This document shows positions 22,001 to 36,900 of a stretch of 64,000 nucleotides of DNA, piece by piece. Within the stretch, counting starts at the first letter, position 1. Every line of letters begins with the position of its first letter. The stretch comes from Charina bottae. Its lineage: Eukaryota; Chordata; Lepidosauria; Squamata; Charinaidae. The notes below the pieces were generated by a model. It ran no database searches, was not told the origin of the DNA, and was given only the letters and a program-made list of their open reading frames with translations. Where the stretch lies: NCBI GenBank assembly GCA_023362775.1, contig JALMGJ010000003.1:75315355-75379354 (forward strand). The letters are read 5' to 3'. A program made the translations under genes and the position numbers.

Positions 22001-24880
22001 GTTCTTGGCCAATCTGGATGCACTAAGACTCTCAATGGCATCCTGAGCTACCTTCCTTTTCCACTCCATGGTGATAGCAGGTGGGCTTACCCAAGTGATC
22101 CGTTGTATTATCTACAGAAGAAAAAAGATGTATATCTTATTGTCAGAACTCAAGTATTAAAGTGCTGCTTTCACCTTAGCCGGCATTAGCTTCAGATACT
22201 GGCAAGCACAAATAAATTAGGATAACAGAATGAGACTATATGAATACATAAACTGTTGTTATATCCAACACACCTGCCATATTTTAACTGCGTATTTTTA
22301 AAATCAATTGTCTTTTATTCCAGCATAAGATGCCTCTGGACATTAATACATTATAGAAGTAGCTATTTTCCAATTATGCAGATGGATTATATGAATTAAT
22401 GGACAGAGGACAATGTACTTAAGATAAGTTTCATTACAATGAATGGGTGCTGTTAAAATATTTAATACCTGCTTGATCTGTTCCCACAGCATCCGTGATA
22501 CTGTTGAACCAGAGTGAAAAGTAACTTCTACGTGGTAGGCTGCATTCAATATCTGAAAACAGAAAATAGATTAGTTATATACTTGCAAATTGAAATAATT
22601 GTCCACTATATTTAAAGAAGTGAGTACCTTAGAAAGAGCTTCATAAATAAATTCCAATAAATGGATTCTTTGTGCCAACTACAACTTAAAAAGCAAACTG
22701 TTTTGGTCTGTATATGAATTCAGTCCATTCCCAATTTACCCAAGAGGAAGCCTGAGTTTAAGGCAACCCCATATCCCAGAGGAAAAGTAGATCAAAACAA
22801 AAAGATACACAAACACACACAATCTTGTGCATTGCCCAACTTCCTTAATATGTCAATTAGAACTGCCAACTCCAATTGAAATCAATTCTAGAGATTAACT
22901 GCTCACCCAACTGTGTTATGCTGCAGACACAGTACACACACAAATACTATGGCAAGAGGCCACACTTAAAAAAAATTAAATAGGATTAATTTTAATCAAT
23001 ATTAACTAATTGCCCATAAAATAAGATACCCCATATGTAAAATTAACTGATCACAATCTACACACACATGCATAATTATTCTCTCAGACACAAAAGTTCA
23101 CACAGAGTCTGAAGAAATCTGGATTTGGTAAGCAAAATCTATACATACTTACTCTACATTAGATTCCATTAAGTCTAGTGGCTTGTATTCCCAGGTAAGT
23201 ATGCATAGATTGCTGCTATGCTGATAGATGGATCTGTATAGCCCAGCTTATTCCATATATACTGGGGTGAGAATTGAGGAAAAAATACTTGGAATATGGA
23301 GCTTTTTTCCCCCTTTCTTTTACAAAATGGAAATAGATCAATACAGGCCTTTGTGCTGGGCTTCAAGCATAAGGAAGCCTGTGTATGCTTACTCTATATT
23401 AAGTCTTGTTTAGTTCAATGGTTGATACTCCTAAGTAAATACATGTAGGACTTCATTCCTGTTCAATCACTGCTCTCTCATTCCATTCCAGATGCTAAGG
23501 CTGAGTGTCTATACTGGGAAATTTCTATCTATGGAGGTTATCTGCAGAGTGAGAATCCTAATTATCCAGGATCCTCATTTGAATTACAAACTCCCAAGAA
23601 CAGAGGAGACTCTCTAATGCAAAGATATATCTTCATACACATGAAGAGCAACAAGAAAAGAGCAGTTGTTTGTCCATGGTTGTCCTTTTCTCCTTGAAGG
23701 GACAGCAACTCATCCCCTTACCACCCTTTCTTTTGCCTGGCCATTTACTTATTTTCAACAGCATAATCCTCCAATATCATGTTCTCAACAAATATAAGAT
23801 GAAGACTCCTAATTCACAGGTGGTTATTAGGAGAAAAACTCTGATCTTTCTTTGGTATATACAATATACAGTACTTCAATATCTTTGTGTGTGCAGACTC
23901 TTTATTTCCTAAACTTATATTCCACCTTTTCTCTAGGAGTTCAAAGTGGTTCTCTTCCACCAACACATACACTTTCACCCTCCCAACAAACTTGTGAGGC
24001 AGATATTGGGATAGTGGCTGACGCACAGTCACACAATAGTGGTTCAAACCCAAGTTTCCCCAATCCAAATCAAATTCTTCACCAGACAGCCTCTCAATCA
24101 GCTAGCATCCTAGAAATAGTTCTGTAAAACTATCTCAGTAATTTGTATTACTTTACCTGTTTTAAATAGTTGCTTGTAATATGTACTGAGACATCCTGCT
24201 GAGATTTTTCCAGACTCCTCAGACATCTTTCCAGAGTCCCTACAAAGCTCTCACGTAAGTAGTCCACAGAATTTATCAGTTTATTAGCAACTGCTTGGTT
24301 TAACCGTGAGATTATCAGTTCCTGGATTTGCTTAATACAGCATTTAATGTCTTTAGAACTAATAGGCTCTCCATTCTCAGGAACGATTATATCTAGAAGA
24401 GAAATGGAGAAAAAAAAATCAACATTAAAAAAAAGTATAAGCAGCTACTCAAAACAAATGTAATATTACATTTTGTGCTTGAGTGCAATTAAAAGCTTTG
24501 TAACGTGCTAGCTAAATTGGGTTTTTAGTAACATATTCTTCCATCTGAAAAACCCACAAATTAAGCATTTTGTCCCTTGAAGTTAAACATTTATTTAACT
24601 CTTTTCCATGAAAGTAGGGCCAATTTAGATAAAAGTCAAACTCACCTGAAAATAAGCCCTACTAAGCTTTTTCATGAGTAGAAATTTTCAAAACTGCACT
24701 GCTAAAATGTTCAGACTAATTGGACCACTTCACTAGACTACTGCAATGCTATATAGTGAAACCTCAATTTAGCAACCCTGATTTAGTGGACTTTGGATGC
24801 AACAGACAAGATTTCCATCTAGACATCCCTCAAAAACAACAGAGATATCCGTTACATCCAAAGTTATGAAGGCAAGGCAC

Positions 24881-24916
<36 letters not shown>

Positions 24917-27900
24917 TACCTTATTTGTGGTGGTTTTCATCATTTGTATGATGATGTTATGCAGTATATCACTGCAATACCTTGTGATTTAACAGACATT
25001 CAGGAAGAATAAACATCCCCTTCCCCCAAATGGTCCATTATATTAGGCTTCACTGTATAAAAGTTTTTTGTTACTTCCAAAACTGACTAATCTAGTATTC
25101 AGCAAAGTTTATTACACCTAAACATATTTATGTTTTTTATGCCAATGTTGTTAAAAGTTTATGAAAAAAAGTTTGAAGAAATTCATTTGAATAAAGCTTG
25201 CTGGTGGTATTTAAGTATATGCTCATAGCAGTTAAAAGGAGATTAGAGGTTAAAGTAAGCGCATCAGGTTAATGAATTTTAAGATCAACTACTATTAATT
25301 CAGTCTTTACACACAAAATTCCCTTTTTCAATAAATAAAAGCATGTAATCATTGCAGAGCCCCTTCAAAAGTGATAAATCACTTCAGACTGCAATGCTAA
25401 GCATATCTATCAAAAAGTGCTTCGTTCTGAAGTCAGCAGGGACTAAATATGCTTAGGATCATGAGGCAAATTGTTTTTACAAGTTAACTAACTAAAACTA
25501 AGTAATTAAGTTTGCAGAAGTTAACATGTAACTATACTGCTATACTTGTGAGTTTTCTATTCTTAAAAGACAGTTAATTTTCTATTGCTGTTCCCATAGC
25601 TCCTGAATGCAAAAATAGTTTTATCTTTGAATTTTTCAAGACCAGAATTAAAGAAGACATACATTTTATTTGCAGTTTTACTGCTAAGCAACTGTATTCT
25701 GCATAAATTATTTAAATCACTGCATGAAAATATTACTTCTCTGTAACATGTTGATTTTCATATAGTTAAAATTATATTTATATAAAAGAACTTAGTAATG
25801 AAGCTGAAGAAGCACAGATAAACTTACATCTGGCTAAGTGGTTGTTACCCCTCCCCCACCCCAAATAGCAGGTTTGAGAAATGAACAGAATGTAACTCCC
25901 AGGAAAAAGTGTATACCATCTTTTGGATCTTCTCAATTCTTGCATATTTTTGCCACTGAATGTTATCAGAGCTTCCTATGGGTCTTACTGATATATAAAA
26001 GGAGTCTGACCACACTGAAATCTTGTCCTTATTTCATAACATCATTCAACATGTGATGTGCCCCTTAGGTTCAGTAACTGGTCACATCACCTTTAATTGC
26101 AATAACTGCAACTAAATGCTTCCTGTAACTGAGGATCAGTCTCATATATCTGTGTAGGAGACCCATTCCTTCTTGGTAAGCTGCTTCAGCTTAGTAACAA
26201 TTGAAGCTTTAGCCTCAATTTAGAAAAACTAACATGGGGCCAGGTTATTTGAGGGACCACATCTCCCCAATCACATCTACCCATCCCATCAGGTTTGGCA
26301 GGAAGGGCATGCTGCGGGTCCCATCCACGAAGGAATGTCATCTGATGGGACGCAAGAAGAGAGCCTTTTCTGCTGCAACATCCACCCTTTGGAATATCAT
26401 TTCCCCAAGGTCGAGTTGAAGAAATTAAAGGGAGAGATTGAGTTGCAAGCCTTAAGTGAAATTGATCTTCTGATGGAACGCCATGGAAAAGAAGGGGTTA
26501 TTGTGTATGGGAGGTCTCCTGAAGAGAAGTCGGAGTTTTTAAGGGGGGCAGTTGGGCTGTTCGATTTTTTAAAGAAAAAAGCTCTGTGTGCATTGTGGGG
26601 ATATGTAAATGGAAATTGGATTTGGAAATAATAAATGTCTGGTTTTGGATTTAATATGATTAAGATTATTAAAATTGTTGTATTAAATATAATGGCAGAC
26701 AATTTATATGTTTTTTAGTTTGATCTTTATTATAGTAGACAGGAATGTATACAATAGTACTATGAAGGAAATAATTAAATAAATGTTATCTTGGGGGGGA
26801 GTTGATTAGGAGGTTTATATATATATTTTTCTTTTAATATAAGGGGAGGGAGCAACTGTATTTAGTGATTTTTTATAATGTGCCAATGGAATGATTTATA
26901 GAAATAATGTGATTTTAGTTTAATATAGAGTAAGGGATTGATTATGGAAAATTGTTGTGTATCCTTGCTGTTAAAAGTCACCTCTTTCTGTAATTTTGAA
27001 AAAATTTCTCTTGTGTTTCTACACTTTTTTAGTTTTTTTTTCTTTTCTTTGTAGTTTTTTGTTTTTCTGTAGCTTTTATCTTTGCTTGAAACTTAATAAA
27101 ATTCTTATAAAAAAGGTGATTTATGCTGTGGCTTGAAATGATTTCAAGAATAGCCACTCAGTATTATCCCAAATCTTTTCCATTTCACGACTGTTACTCT
27201 GATTATGGATCAGTAGAGCCCCAGGGCTTTGGAAAAGATTCCAAAACAATTTATTGGCTGATATACATCAATTACATTTTTATAATGGTTTTCAGAAATA
27301 TATTCTGAACAAGGTATGGCATGCCTCTGCTTTGATGGAGAGAGTCAAAGTTTGTGAGTTTTATATAGGTCACAGCTGTCCCAAATAATGCTTGATTTTT
27401 TAATGAAGCTGGCCCTAATTATCTTTTAATTTAATTGACTGAACTAGAAGGACAATTACTTTTTCACACTGGGACATTGCATGCTAGATGACTTTATGAA
27501 ATAAGGAAACAAGCACCAAACCTTGGAGTTCTTTGTTCACTGAGACTCCATACACACACACACGCGCGCAAGGCGGCAGGACTCTCATGAAGTCTATATA
27601 ACATTCAGTGCAGAAATGTACAAAACTTCATAAAATACTTTACAGAAAACTGTGTATCTTATTTAGAAAGCTGTATCTCTTTCAGTCATAGAAAGCCATC
27701 ACATCAGTCATTCCCCAATGTGGGCATACTTCAGACATGTAGGTTTCAGCTCCCAGAATTCTTAGAAATGTCCATACTACCTGGAGAGTATCCGGCTGGG
27801 GAAAACTGCTTTATACTAATAAATTACTCATGCTGATCCAATGTGTATGAAACTTCCACCAATTTCTTTCAATCCTGATGGCATGTTCACTTGAGTTGTA

Positions 27901-30900
27901 AGCATTTAAAAGCAGAACATGTGGATGAGCATTTTTACATGGACCAACATGGGAATCCCTAAGGAGGAGGTTTTCCAGAATCAATACATGATATAAAATA
28001 GAATTCTCTTTGCAGGCAATTAGGTTTTATGGCATGACTTGCATTACCTTTGAATTCCATATTAGCAGCATCTTCCAGCAGCTCTTCTTTCATGTTATTG
28101 AGAGTTTCAATTATCATGTCTTTCATTTCTTCTTGTTTGCGGTTGGCTATACTCATCAGAGATGCATACAGCTCATTCTCTTTTTTCCGTGTATACTCTA
28201 AACGCTTTGGAGTGATTTGCAAGTCTCGTTGCATGTCAAAGGCTTGGTTGATGAAGATGTCTAAGCAACGGTAGTGTACAATGTTCAAAATGGTGGCAGC
28301 GTCCACCAAGCGCTGTTGTAGCACTTGTTTGGAGAAAGTGCTGAGAAGACGGATCTTATCTGACTGTTCTACCAGCATGCTTTGGGCTTTGCCATCAGTG
28401 CTAGGAGCTCCACAACTGCAATGGTTGCTACTGAGATAATCTAAATCTAGCAGCTGCCGAAAAAGGGATGACTTTTCAGTTTCTGCATTTTGAGGAGATA
28501 TTAGTTCAGACCCCAAATCTAGTACTTTGAAAAAGAAGATGGGTAAAGAGAATTTCTCTTTAATCTCTTGTAGTTCATTCACATCCAGTGTTGAAAATTC
28601 AGCCTCACTGATGGCAAAAGTGATGACTGGAAGAACGCTGTTGATGTATTCTCCCAAAGTGACTTCAGCTGACTGGAATCCCCGACATGGAGCTATCACA
28701 ATATCCACTTCCTGAAGATAGCAAAGCATTAAAAATTTAACATTAAGGGTTGATTTGAGCTTTGCATCCAGCAATCCCTCCCTTTCACATCCATAGCAAG
28801 AAATGTATCTCTCCTGCTTTCAAGGGGAATCTGAGAAAGATAAACGTAATAAAATTCTTTGTTTAAGTACAATACAAATCCCAATTTTGTATGAGTGAAG
28901 ACAGTCCATCAAACCCTTTTCCCTTTAACTCCGAGAACTATAAAAAACCTTATATTCATGATACCAATCCTTCCTCATTTAGGCACAGAACATGTCCTAC
29001 TATATGACAGAAGAACTGTCTTCCTACACTTGTAGATAATCCAGTGCAACTGTTCAGTGCAAAGCAGATAAACCTATTTAGTTTTCAGTGAAGTGGCTAA
29101 CTTGAATATTGTCTATATGGTTTTAGACTGGAGATAAAACATACCATTGGATGTGGTCCTCCACAAAACATTCCTACAGAGAAAAAGCAAACAAAAAAAA
29201 ACTAACATATCACAGTCAAGTCTAATGTAGAATTAACCTCCCCAACATCTACTTTTCTATATGGAAGGAAATCTCAAAACAGAGGTCATTTTTGATGCAT
29301 CCAGGGAGTGACCGTTTTAGAAAATTACAATAAACTTTGACTCAATTTCAGATAATGGCTAGAGAATTATTATCCTTGGTTTTCTTTGACTAAGCAGCGA
29401 GACCAAGTCCATATTGCTAATGAGAGCATATTTTGAACAAGGCCTGCCAGCAGGCTAAAAAACCTTCTTGTAGGTGCTACAATATTAAAATTTGTGAACT
29501 TGTATCATTGTGACATCCTTAAAACTGTTAATCTCTCTCTTCTGTATTCTCATTGGGATGCCACTACATCTGATAGAGGGCAAGGTATTCTGGTATTTAA
29601 TATTATAAATCCAAATATATGTGACCATATCTTTCATTCATGAAACTGTAAAAAATAAGACACATTGCTAGTAGTTATAAGCAGTGTGTGTGTGTGTGTA
29701 CATCTTTACCCACTGTATACAACACATACTACCATCATTCAGGACTCAAAGCAGTTGATATAGCATTCCCTCTTCCCACTTTATCCCCCAACAACCATCC
29801 TATGAGAGATTGCTGAGGGAAAGTGACTGGCTTCAAATCACCTACTATAGCTGGGGAACTTCCGGTGGGAACATGGCGACTGAACAGCTGTGCCCACGAG
29901 CTCCGTGGGCAGAACTGGCATCTTGGCAGTTTTTTCGGGCTCAGGTTGGTTTCTCCTGAAGCCCAGGAACGTTTTCCCAGATCAAGGGAAATGCTCGGAA
30001 TTGACCCATTTGTCCTCCAGATGGCGAATTGCAGCCAGGAGATCATAAACAGTGTTCGCGATCAACAGGTAAGACTTCACCAGGAGGCTGGGACGTCACC
30101 ATTTCCAAGCCGTGCTGCAGCCTTAAAGGGACATTAAGCCCAGCCACTCCATTTCTAAAGCACCCAATTTATTTTTTTTAAGTATTTGTACCCTAAGAGA
30201 GGCTTTCTACATTAAGGAGAAACATTCTCTCTTGGTGCTTATTGTTATTTTTGTAATTATTTTTTTTGAAAAAATTCTTTTTAAGCTTTGGATTTTGCTT
30301 TCCATCCAATACTAAGGAGGGTTGAAAGTATATTATCATCTCCGTTATTATTTTTGTGCTAATTTTGAAGATTTTAGCATTTTTCCTACACGCTGAATCT
30401 GCCGTTCTGAACTTTTCCTTTCCTGCCGCTACTTTCTCAGGGGAACTGTCTGTTATCTTATCTTAACTCAGTTCGGAAATTTTCCATTACCTTTTACTGT
30501 TGCAGGTTAAGTATCTAGGGGGCGCCATAATTTACTGCGTGAGACATGATCGATCTTAACCAGGCTCTCTCTGACTTCCATCAAGATATTAAAGATATTA
30601 AAGCAGATATTGAGATTTTTTCTGATTCCTGCCAAGTTATTATGCAAGACATTCAGAGCATTGTGGAAAATATATGGTCTAAAATGTACCATCTGGTTGA
30701 GGATACTGTGGATGAAATTGAAGAATTTAATAGCGATGGAAATGTCTCTTCTAAAAGCAAGATTGGAGCTTCTGTTGAAATGCCGGATGAAATTAACAAT
30801 GCTGAACTGAAGAAGTTTAACTGAGAAATTGAGCTGTAAGACATGAGTGAATTTGACTTTCTGATGGAATGCTATGGAAAAGAAGGGGTTATTATGTATG

Positions 30901-33900
30901 GAAGTTTTTTTTAAAGAGAAGTCTGTGTTTGTGAGGGGAGCAGTTGGGCTGTTTGATTTCTTTAAGAAAATAGCTCTGTTTATTATGGGGATATGTAAAT
31001 GCTTTGGTCTATTTTGAAGTGGGTTAAGGGGCTAAAAATATTTATCTGGATGGTCTTTTGGCTTTGGATGATTTTACTTATCGTTAATGATTAAGATTAT
31101 TAAGTTTTTTTAAAAAAATAATATTAATTCATGTTTCTTGTATTATTAATTATAATGGCAGACAATTTACATGCTTTTTATTTTTGATTTTTATTACAGT
31201 AGACAGGAATGTATAGAATAGTAGTAGGAAGGGAATAATTAAGAAATTGTTATTTTGGGGGGGGGGGAAGTTGATTAGGTGATTTATTCTTTTCTTTTAG
31301 TATCACGGGAGGGAGCAATGGTATTTAGTGATTTTTATAATGTGCTATGGGGTTGACTTATAGAAATAATGTGATTTTGGTTTAATATAGAGTAAGGGAT
31401 TGATTATGGAAAACTGCTGTATATCCTTGATGTTTAAAGTTGGAAGTCACTTCTTTTTCTAATCTATTTTAAAAAAAATCTCCTGTGTTTTCACACCTTT
31501 TTAGTTCTTTTTCTTTTTTGTAGTTTTTTGTTTTTATGTATCATTTATCTTTTTCTGAAATTCAATAAAATTCTTTTTAAAAAAATCACCTACTGTAGCT
31601 GGCAGTATACTTAATGATGAATCTCTCCAGTGCCAGTCCAACTTTCAGCACTACACTACTCAGCAAAGGCTCTGATTATACAATACCCCTGTTTTCCCAA
31701 CAGAAAAACAGAACCATAATGAAGGGTATATTACATTGTAGGTACACTGCCTAGTTTTTGTATCAGGTATCTTTGCTCTTCATAAAGCCTTGTAATTGTT
31801 GCATGCCCTGTAATTGAATTACAGCTACTGAACTGGCTTAGGTTAACCCGTAATAACTTTATATTTGAGTGTTAAGCTATATTGGCAATAAGAACTCTTT
31901 TCTTTTTTAAAATATACTGTATATAGTATTTGTGTAAAACTTCAGGAGGCATTCAAGCCTAAGAAAAACAATTTGGTCCAAAAGAATGTGTGTGTCCATT
32001 TACTTTGCTCAGCACACAGAACAACAAGCAGTGGCATAGAATCAGATTCTTCAGTCAGGGACTTTAAAGAATCACAGAATGAAGCCCAGACATAAAGTCT
32101 TCATCTCACCTTGAATTCAAGCACTGTATCTCTGTATTTATTGGTGGCCAAGTCTGCACGTTTTGAAATCTTTTCTGATGATGCCTGTTTAATTCAGCTC
32201 ATTACATCATATACTTGATGTTCTTTTGATATAATTTTAAAAATATGAATAGCAGAATTCTAATAGTTTCTGGCATACACTCCCTGAACTGATAAAATTT
32301 GCTTGACTTTTCAAAAGAAACATTTTCAACAGAATCAGGACCATGTATTATATTAATCAGGCCAAATATTATATAACATTAAATCACAATTGCAGCCCCT
32401 AAATATCAGTGTGTTCTGAAGAATGAAGTAAAGAGCCAGGTTTAAGAGAATTTCAGGCATAGATAGCATCATTTTGGTTGATTCACAGATTCATATTATT
32501 ATTATAAAACTATATAAACTTAGAACTGGTAATATAAAAAAATCAAAGTGAATTTCAGAAACAAGGTGTTTGTCTCTGAAAAAACTTTTAAACAAATATT
32601 CATGCTGTTTGAGGCATTCATCTTTTCAATGCAACCTAAAGCAAACATCTGGATTCTCCACACCCCCAACAAGCCAAACTTGAGCACAACAGGGCATGAT
32701 AAATGTTATAAAGCTATTACCAACCAATTAAATCTAGCAAGTTTCAGCCACTTCAATACATCACCAGGTTCTCCAAAACTCTTTTTCTGCAACTCTCAAA
32801 ATAAACTGTTAATTGCCGTTTGCCTGACTGTCATGGGACTCCAAAGCATAGAATACAAAAACTGATGTTGCTGGGCAAGAGTGAAAGTTAAGATAAAGAT
32901 TCATGTGCAAATCAACATTTGCCATGAGAGATAACTCACACTGATGGCAATAAACAAAGTAAATGAGGGGGGGAAGTTAAGACATCTCAATATGACAACT
33001 AATCTTATTTGATGAACAGCAGCTATACTGAGTATTCTTCCTAGCTCTTATCAGTGGTTTCCTTCTAGCTTTTGCCTCTTCTCACAGAGGATAACAGAAC
33101 TGCTAAGTGTAAGACTAATACTCCACACTGGAACTTATTTTTGCAACTGGATTTCTGATTTTATTCATTTCACTAAAGGGATGTTTGTCAGTATTCAAAT
33201 GTAAAACATTGTCACGAAATTAAGCTTACAGAGCAAAAGACTATCTCACTAAATGAACTTTGCACAAAAAAAAGGTTTTTTTGAGTTAATGACTTCAGGA
33301 AATTCATTCATTGCTACAGTTGAATAAAAAAAATTGGTGGAAAAATGCTCCTAATTAAATGAAACAGATTTTAGAACTATAAATACTTAGAAGAATTGGG
33401 TAGCAAGCCCCATCTTAAAAGGGTATTTTTCTTTTACAAGAAGGAACATTGTTAACACAATAAGTTTTGATCAGTTGAAACCCTGTTCACGTCTTTTTTT
33501 TAATACCCCGTTTTGCTTTCTGGGTTGTAGTCCTTTTTAAAAATATATCTATGATGTGATAAAAAGCAACCTGAATACAATTACCGACAAATAAGAATCA
33601 GCAATATTTGTAGTTAACAGGAAGAGGGAAACTTATATCTTATCCATTCCATCCTGAGAACCCACTGGTATTCTCCTCTCTCTCATTGCACTTTTCTTCC
33701 AAAACGTGCCAGAACTGACTAGTGCTGTTCTCCTTACCTTAGCAGGGAATGCTGCATAGGGCATGGGTACAACTGAGGCTAGTAATCTTTCCCCGTCTTA
33801 CTGGTTCTTACTCCTTTTTCTGTATTTTGCATAACATTACTTATTCCAAAGGGGAAAAGTGTAGTTAGGTAGCTAGGTATATAGAGAGTACAAAAGATTA

Positions 33901-36900
33901 TAATAAACAGAATTTGGGAAGCACAGTATAACATTATGCCAGGCAGGGCATGGGCAAGCTGGATTTCTCCTCTTGAGCATGTCACTAAGAAATATATAAG
34001 AAAAAGAAAGAAAGCATATGTTAATATGAATAGTTTTGAATTATGGAATGTTTTTGTGAATATGGAGTTGAAGTTTGGTTGAAATAGCATGATAGGTATG
34101 TCCTTACGTTTGTATATTCAGATGCTTTTATCGGGGCTGAGAATTGTAAAAATGATGCCAGTTACATGCTTCCAAGTATAAAAGTAGACAATTTAAATTC
34201 TATAATTTGATTTTTACTATAGTGGTCAGAAATATATAGAATAGTGGTAGGAAGGAAATATTTAAATAAATGGTTTGGGGGGGGGTTGATTTGGAGGTTT
34301 ATATATCTATTTTGTTTCATATATAAGGGGAAGGAGCAATTGTCTTTAGTGATTTTTATAATGTGTCAATGGAATAAATTATAGAAATAATGTGATTTTG
34401 GTTAGACAGAGTAAGGGACTAATTATGGAAATTGCTGTATATTCTTGTTGAAAGTCGGAAGACATCTTGTTATGTAATCTCTTAAAAATACTTTTTCATT
34501 TTCTGTTTTCTCTTTTTTTTCTTTTTATGTCGTTATTTTTTGCTTTTTTGTAGTTTTTATCTTTGCTTCAAACTTAATAAAATTCTTATTTTAAACAAAA
34601 AAAAAGGAAAACTGCTTCCAAGCATGGATCCCTGCTGCACCAGGAGACACTCTCCAAAAATGTAGATGGAACTTTAGGTAACATGCTGCAAAAATCAAAA
34701 TGTACATCTTCAGTCAGGAAACAAGGAAGACCATAAAATTGCATATTATAACATTAGCTAATTAAACAATTTGAAGAGATAGAAATAGTGAAACTACAAA
34801 ACACAGTATTTCCTATAATCCTACAATAATAGAAATATTTCCATATAAAATGAACTAAACTTTCTTTAAGTTAATAGCTGGAATAAAAGTAGCAGCAAAA
34901 TGGAAATTGCAGACAGTGGAAAATTTAAATATACTTTTCAAGCCAAGAAGTGATGTACATAAATTGTTTTTTCGGCACAGATAAAGGAAAACAAATTTAC
35001 AATAAATCTGAACACTTTACTGGAAAGTAAGATGTTAGTTCCTTGAGGTGAGGTAGGCCCCATCGCTCCTGGCCTTCCGGAAAAACTTAAAGACCTGGTT
35101 CTGCCGCCTTGCTTGGGATGGGAACGGTAATAGCTCCTCCTGGGTATGACTGGTGCCATAGAGCCCTTTTAAATACAATCTTTCGCCTCCTGGATTTTAT
35201 ATTTATTTGTACTTATATGATGATTGTGGCATGGTGGCTCAGCGGGTAAGACAGCAGGCTTGTCAATTGGAAAATCGCAAGTTCGGAGGTTCGAATCCCT
35301 AGCCCCGCGTGACGGAGTGAGCTCCTGCACTAGCTCCAGCTCTTGCCAACCTAGCAATTCGAAAGCATGCAAATGCAAGTAGATGAATAGGTACCACTTC
35401 GGTGGGTAGGTAACAGCGTTCCGCACGCGTCATGCCGGCCACATGACCGTGGAAGCGTCTTCGGACAACGCTGGCTCTTCGGCTAACAAACAGAGATGAG
35501 CACTGGCCCCTAGAGTCGGACACGACTGCACAAATGTGCGGGGGGAACCTTTACCTTTATATGATGATTGTATAACTTTTTATCTATTTTAATTATTGTC
35601 TTTTTGTAAACCTCCCAGAGTCCCCTTCGGGGGAGATGGGGCGGTGATAGAAATTGAATGAATGAATGAATGAATGAATGAATGAATGAATGAAGATAAG
35701 ATCAGACTGTATTCTCAGATATTATGAAACAGGTTAAAAAGATATTCAGTATTACTGCTTGGAAAATTATTATGAATTTTTAGAGAAACTCCTTATTTAT
35801 TACAGAAGAATAATTTTTAAGGTTTGAATAATATAAGTGGTACCATACATTTATATTTACCAGAAGTACTCCTATTTAGAACTCAAGCCTCATTTTTTTC
35901 TCAAGTTACAGCATTGTAATCATCTTTTCTACTTCATGCCCTCAAAATGAGAACTACAACTTCCAGAATTCATAGCCTTATGGGAATTGAAGTCTAATGT
36001 AATTGGAAGAAAAGGCTGGAGGGCTATATCTATCAAAGAGTTAAGCAGTCCTAGTCCACCTCTCTTTCTTTTCACCCCTCCCAACTGACAATATATAATT
36101 ATATAAATGTGGAGTCCTTGGTGCTCTCTGAGCCTTGTTTTCTTGCAGACGTTTCATTGCCAGGCTAGGCAACATCTTCATCTTATCCAAGCCAAACATT
36201 TAAAAAATCTGTTTAAAATAAATAAACAGAAGATACTACATCTTCTGTTCCTTGATACTTCTGATAGAATTCTGTGCAAAAATGCCAAACCTGGCGCTAT
36301 TTCCACCTACTTATTTTAATTGGCATTTCATTTAAAAAGATGGATTTAAAAATAGGAATTAATTTCCAGATAAGAGCTGTATATTATATTTTATACAACA
36401 GACTTAAGAAATTTAATGAAGTACAGGAGAGAAGTGGTGCAGAATACTACTTACAATTAACACTAGCTGGATACCCATCTTACCAAGAAACAGTTGCTTC
36501 AAAATATCGTGTTGATGTATGATTATCCTGAAGCTATTTCTTTTTTAAAAGTGAAATTAATGCATTTTCTTTTCCAATACTTAATGCTGACATACAAGCA
36601 TAGGACTACATTACATAATAGATACAAGTCATGATCTTTCATGCTCTTTCAAATAAATATACTGAAGTATTCAGGCTATCATCATCTGTGCCTTTTAAAC
36701 ACTGTTCCTCCATCCACACAAAATTAATTTCTTTTATTTAAAATTCCATAAATGGGAAATTTAACAGTGGTCCTTCTGGGGGGTGGGTAAAAAATTCTCA
36801 ATTTACCACTCCTTATAAGTTGATGCAAATGTTGAATTTGCCCTAAATATATCCAGAATCTAACAAAGAAATCTTTTTCATTGGTTTAAAAAGTTTACAA

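Larger units (their letters stand above)
35036..35700 (+). mobile_element. CR1 3' fragment, interrupted by a SINE
   Basis: 35060-35160 encodes the [24 protein letters not shown] ORF2 tail. The 3' UTR follows, and after the SINE (35228-35556) it continues to CCTCCCAGAGTCCCCTTCGG and a (GAAT)n tail at about 35657-35695. The SINE target duplication lies within the CR1 3' UTR, so the CR1 is older. Confidence 0.8.

Noticed and set aside
30546..30824. Open frame as a separate exon of a host gene
   Set aside because: It lies inside a retroelement bounded by a ~20-bp target duplication, and its extension is shared with copy 1 at 26402.
32548..34090. Open frames of ~100 codons in intron 2
   Set aside because: Low-complexity or hydrophobic chance frames without start context, splice signals or similarity.
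35228..35300. Possible functional tRNA gene with A and B boxes
   Set aside because: It cannot form a proper tRNA end, continues into a SINE body, and is flanked by target duplications. The same applies to 17404, 40184 and 57091.
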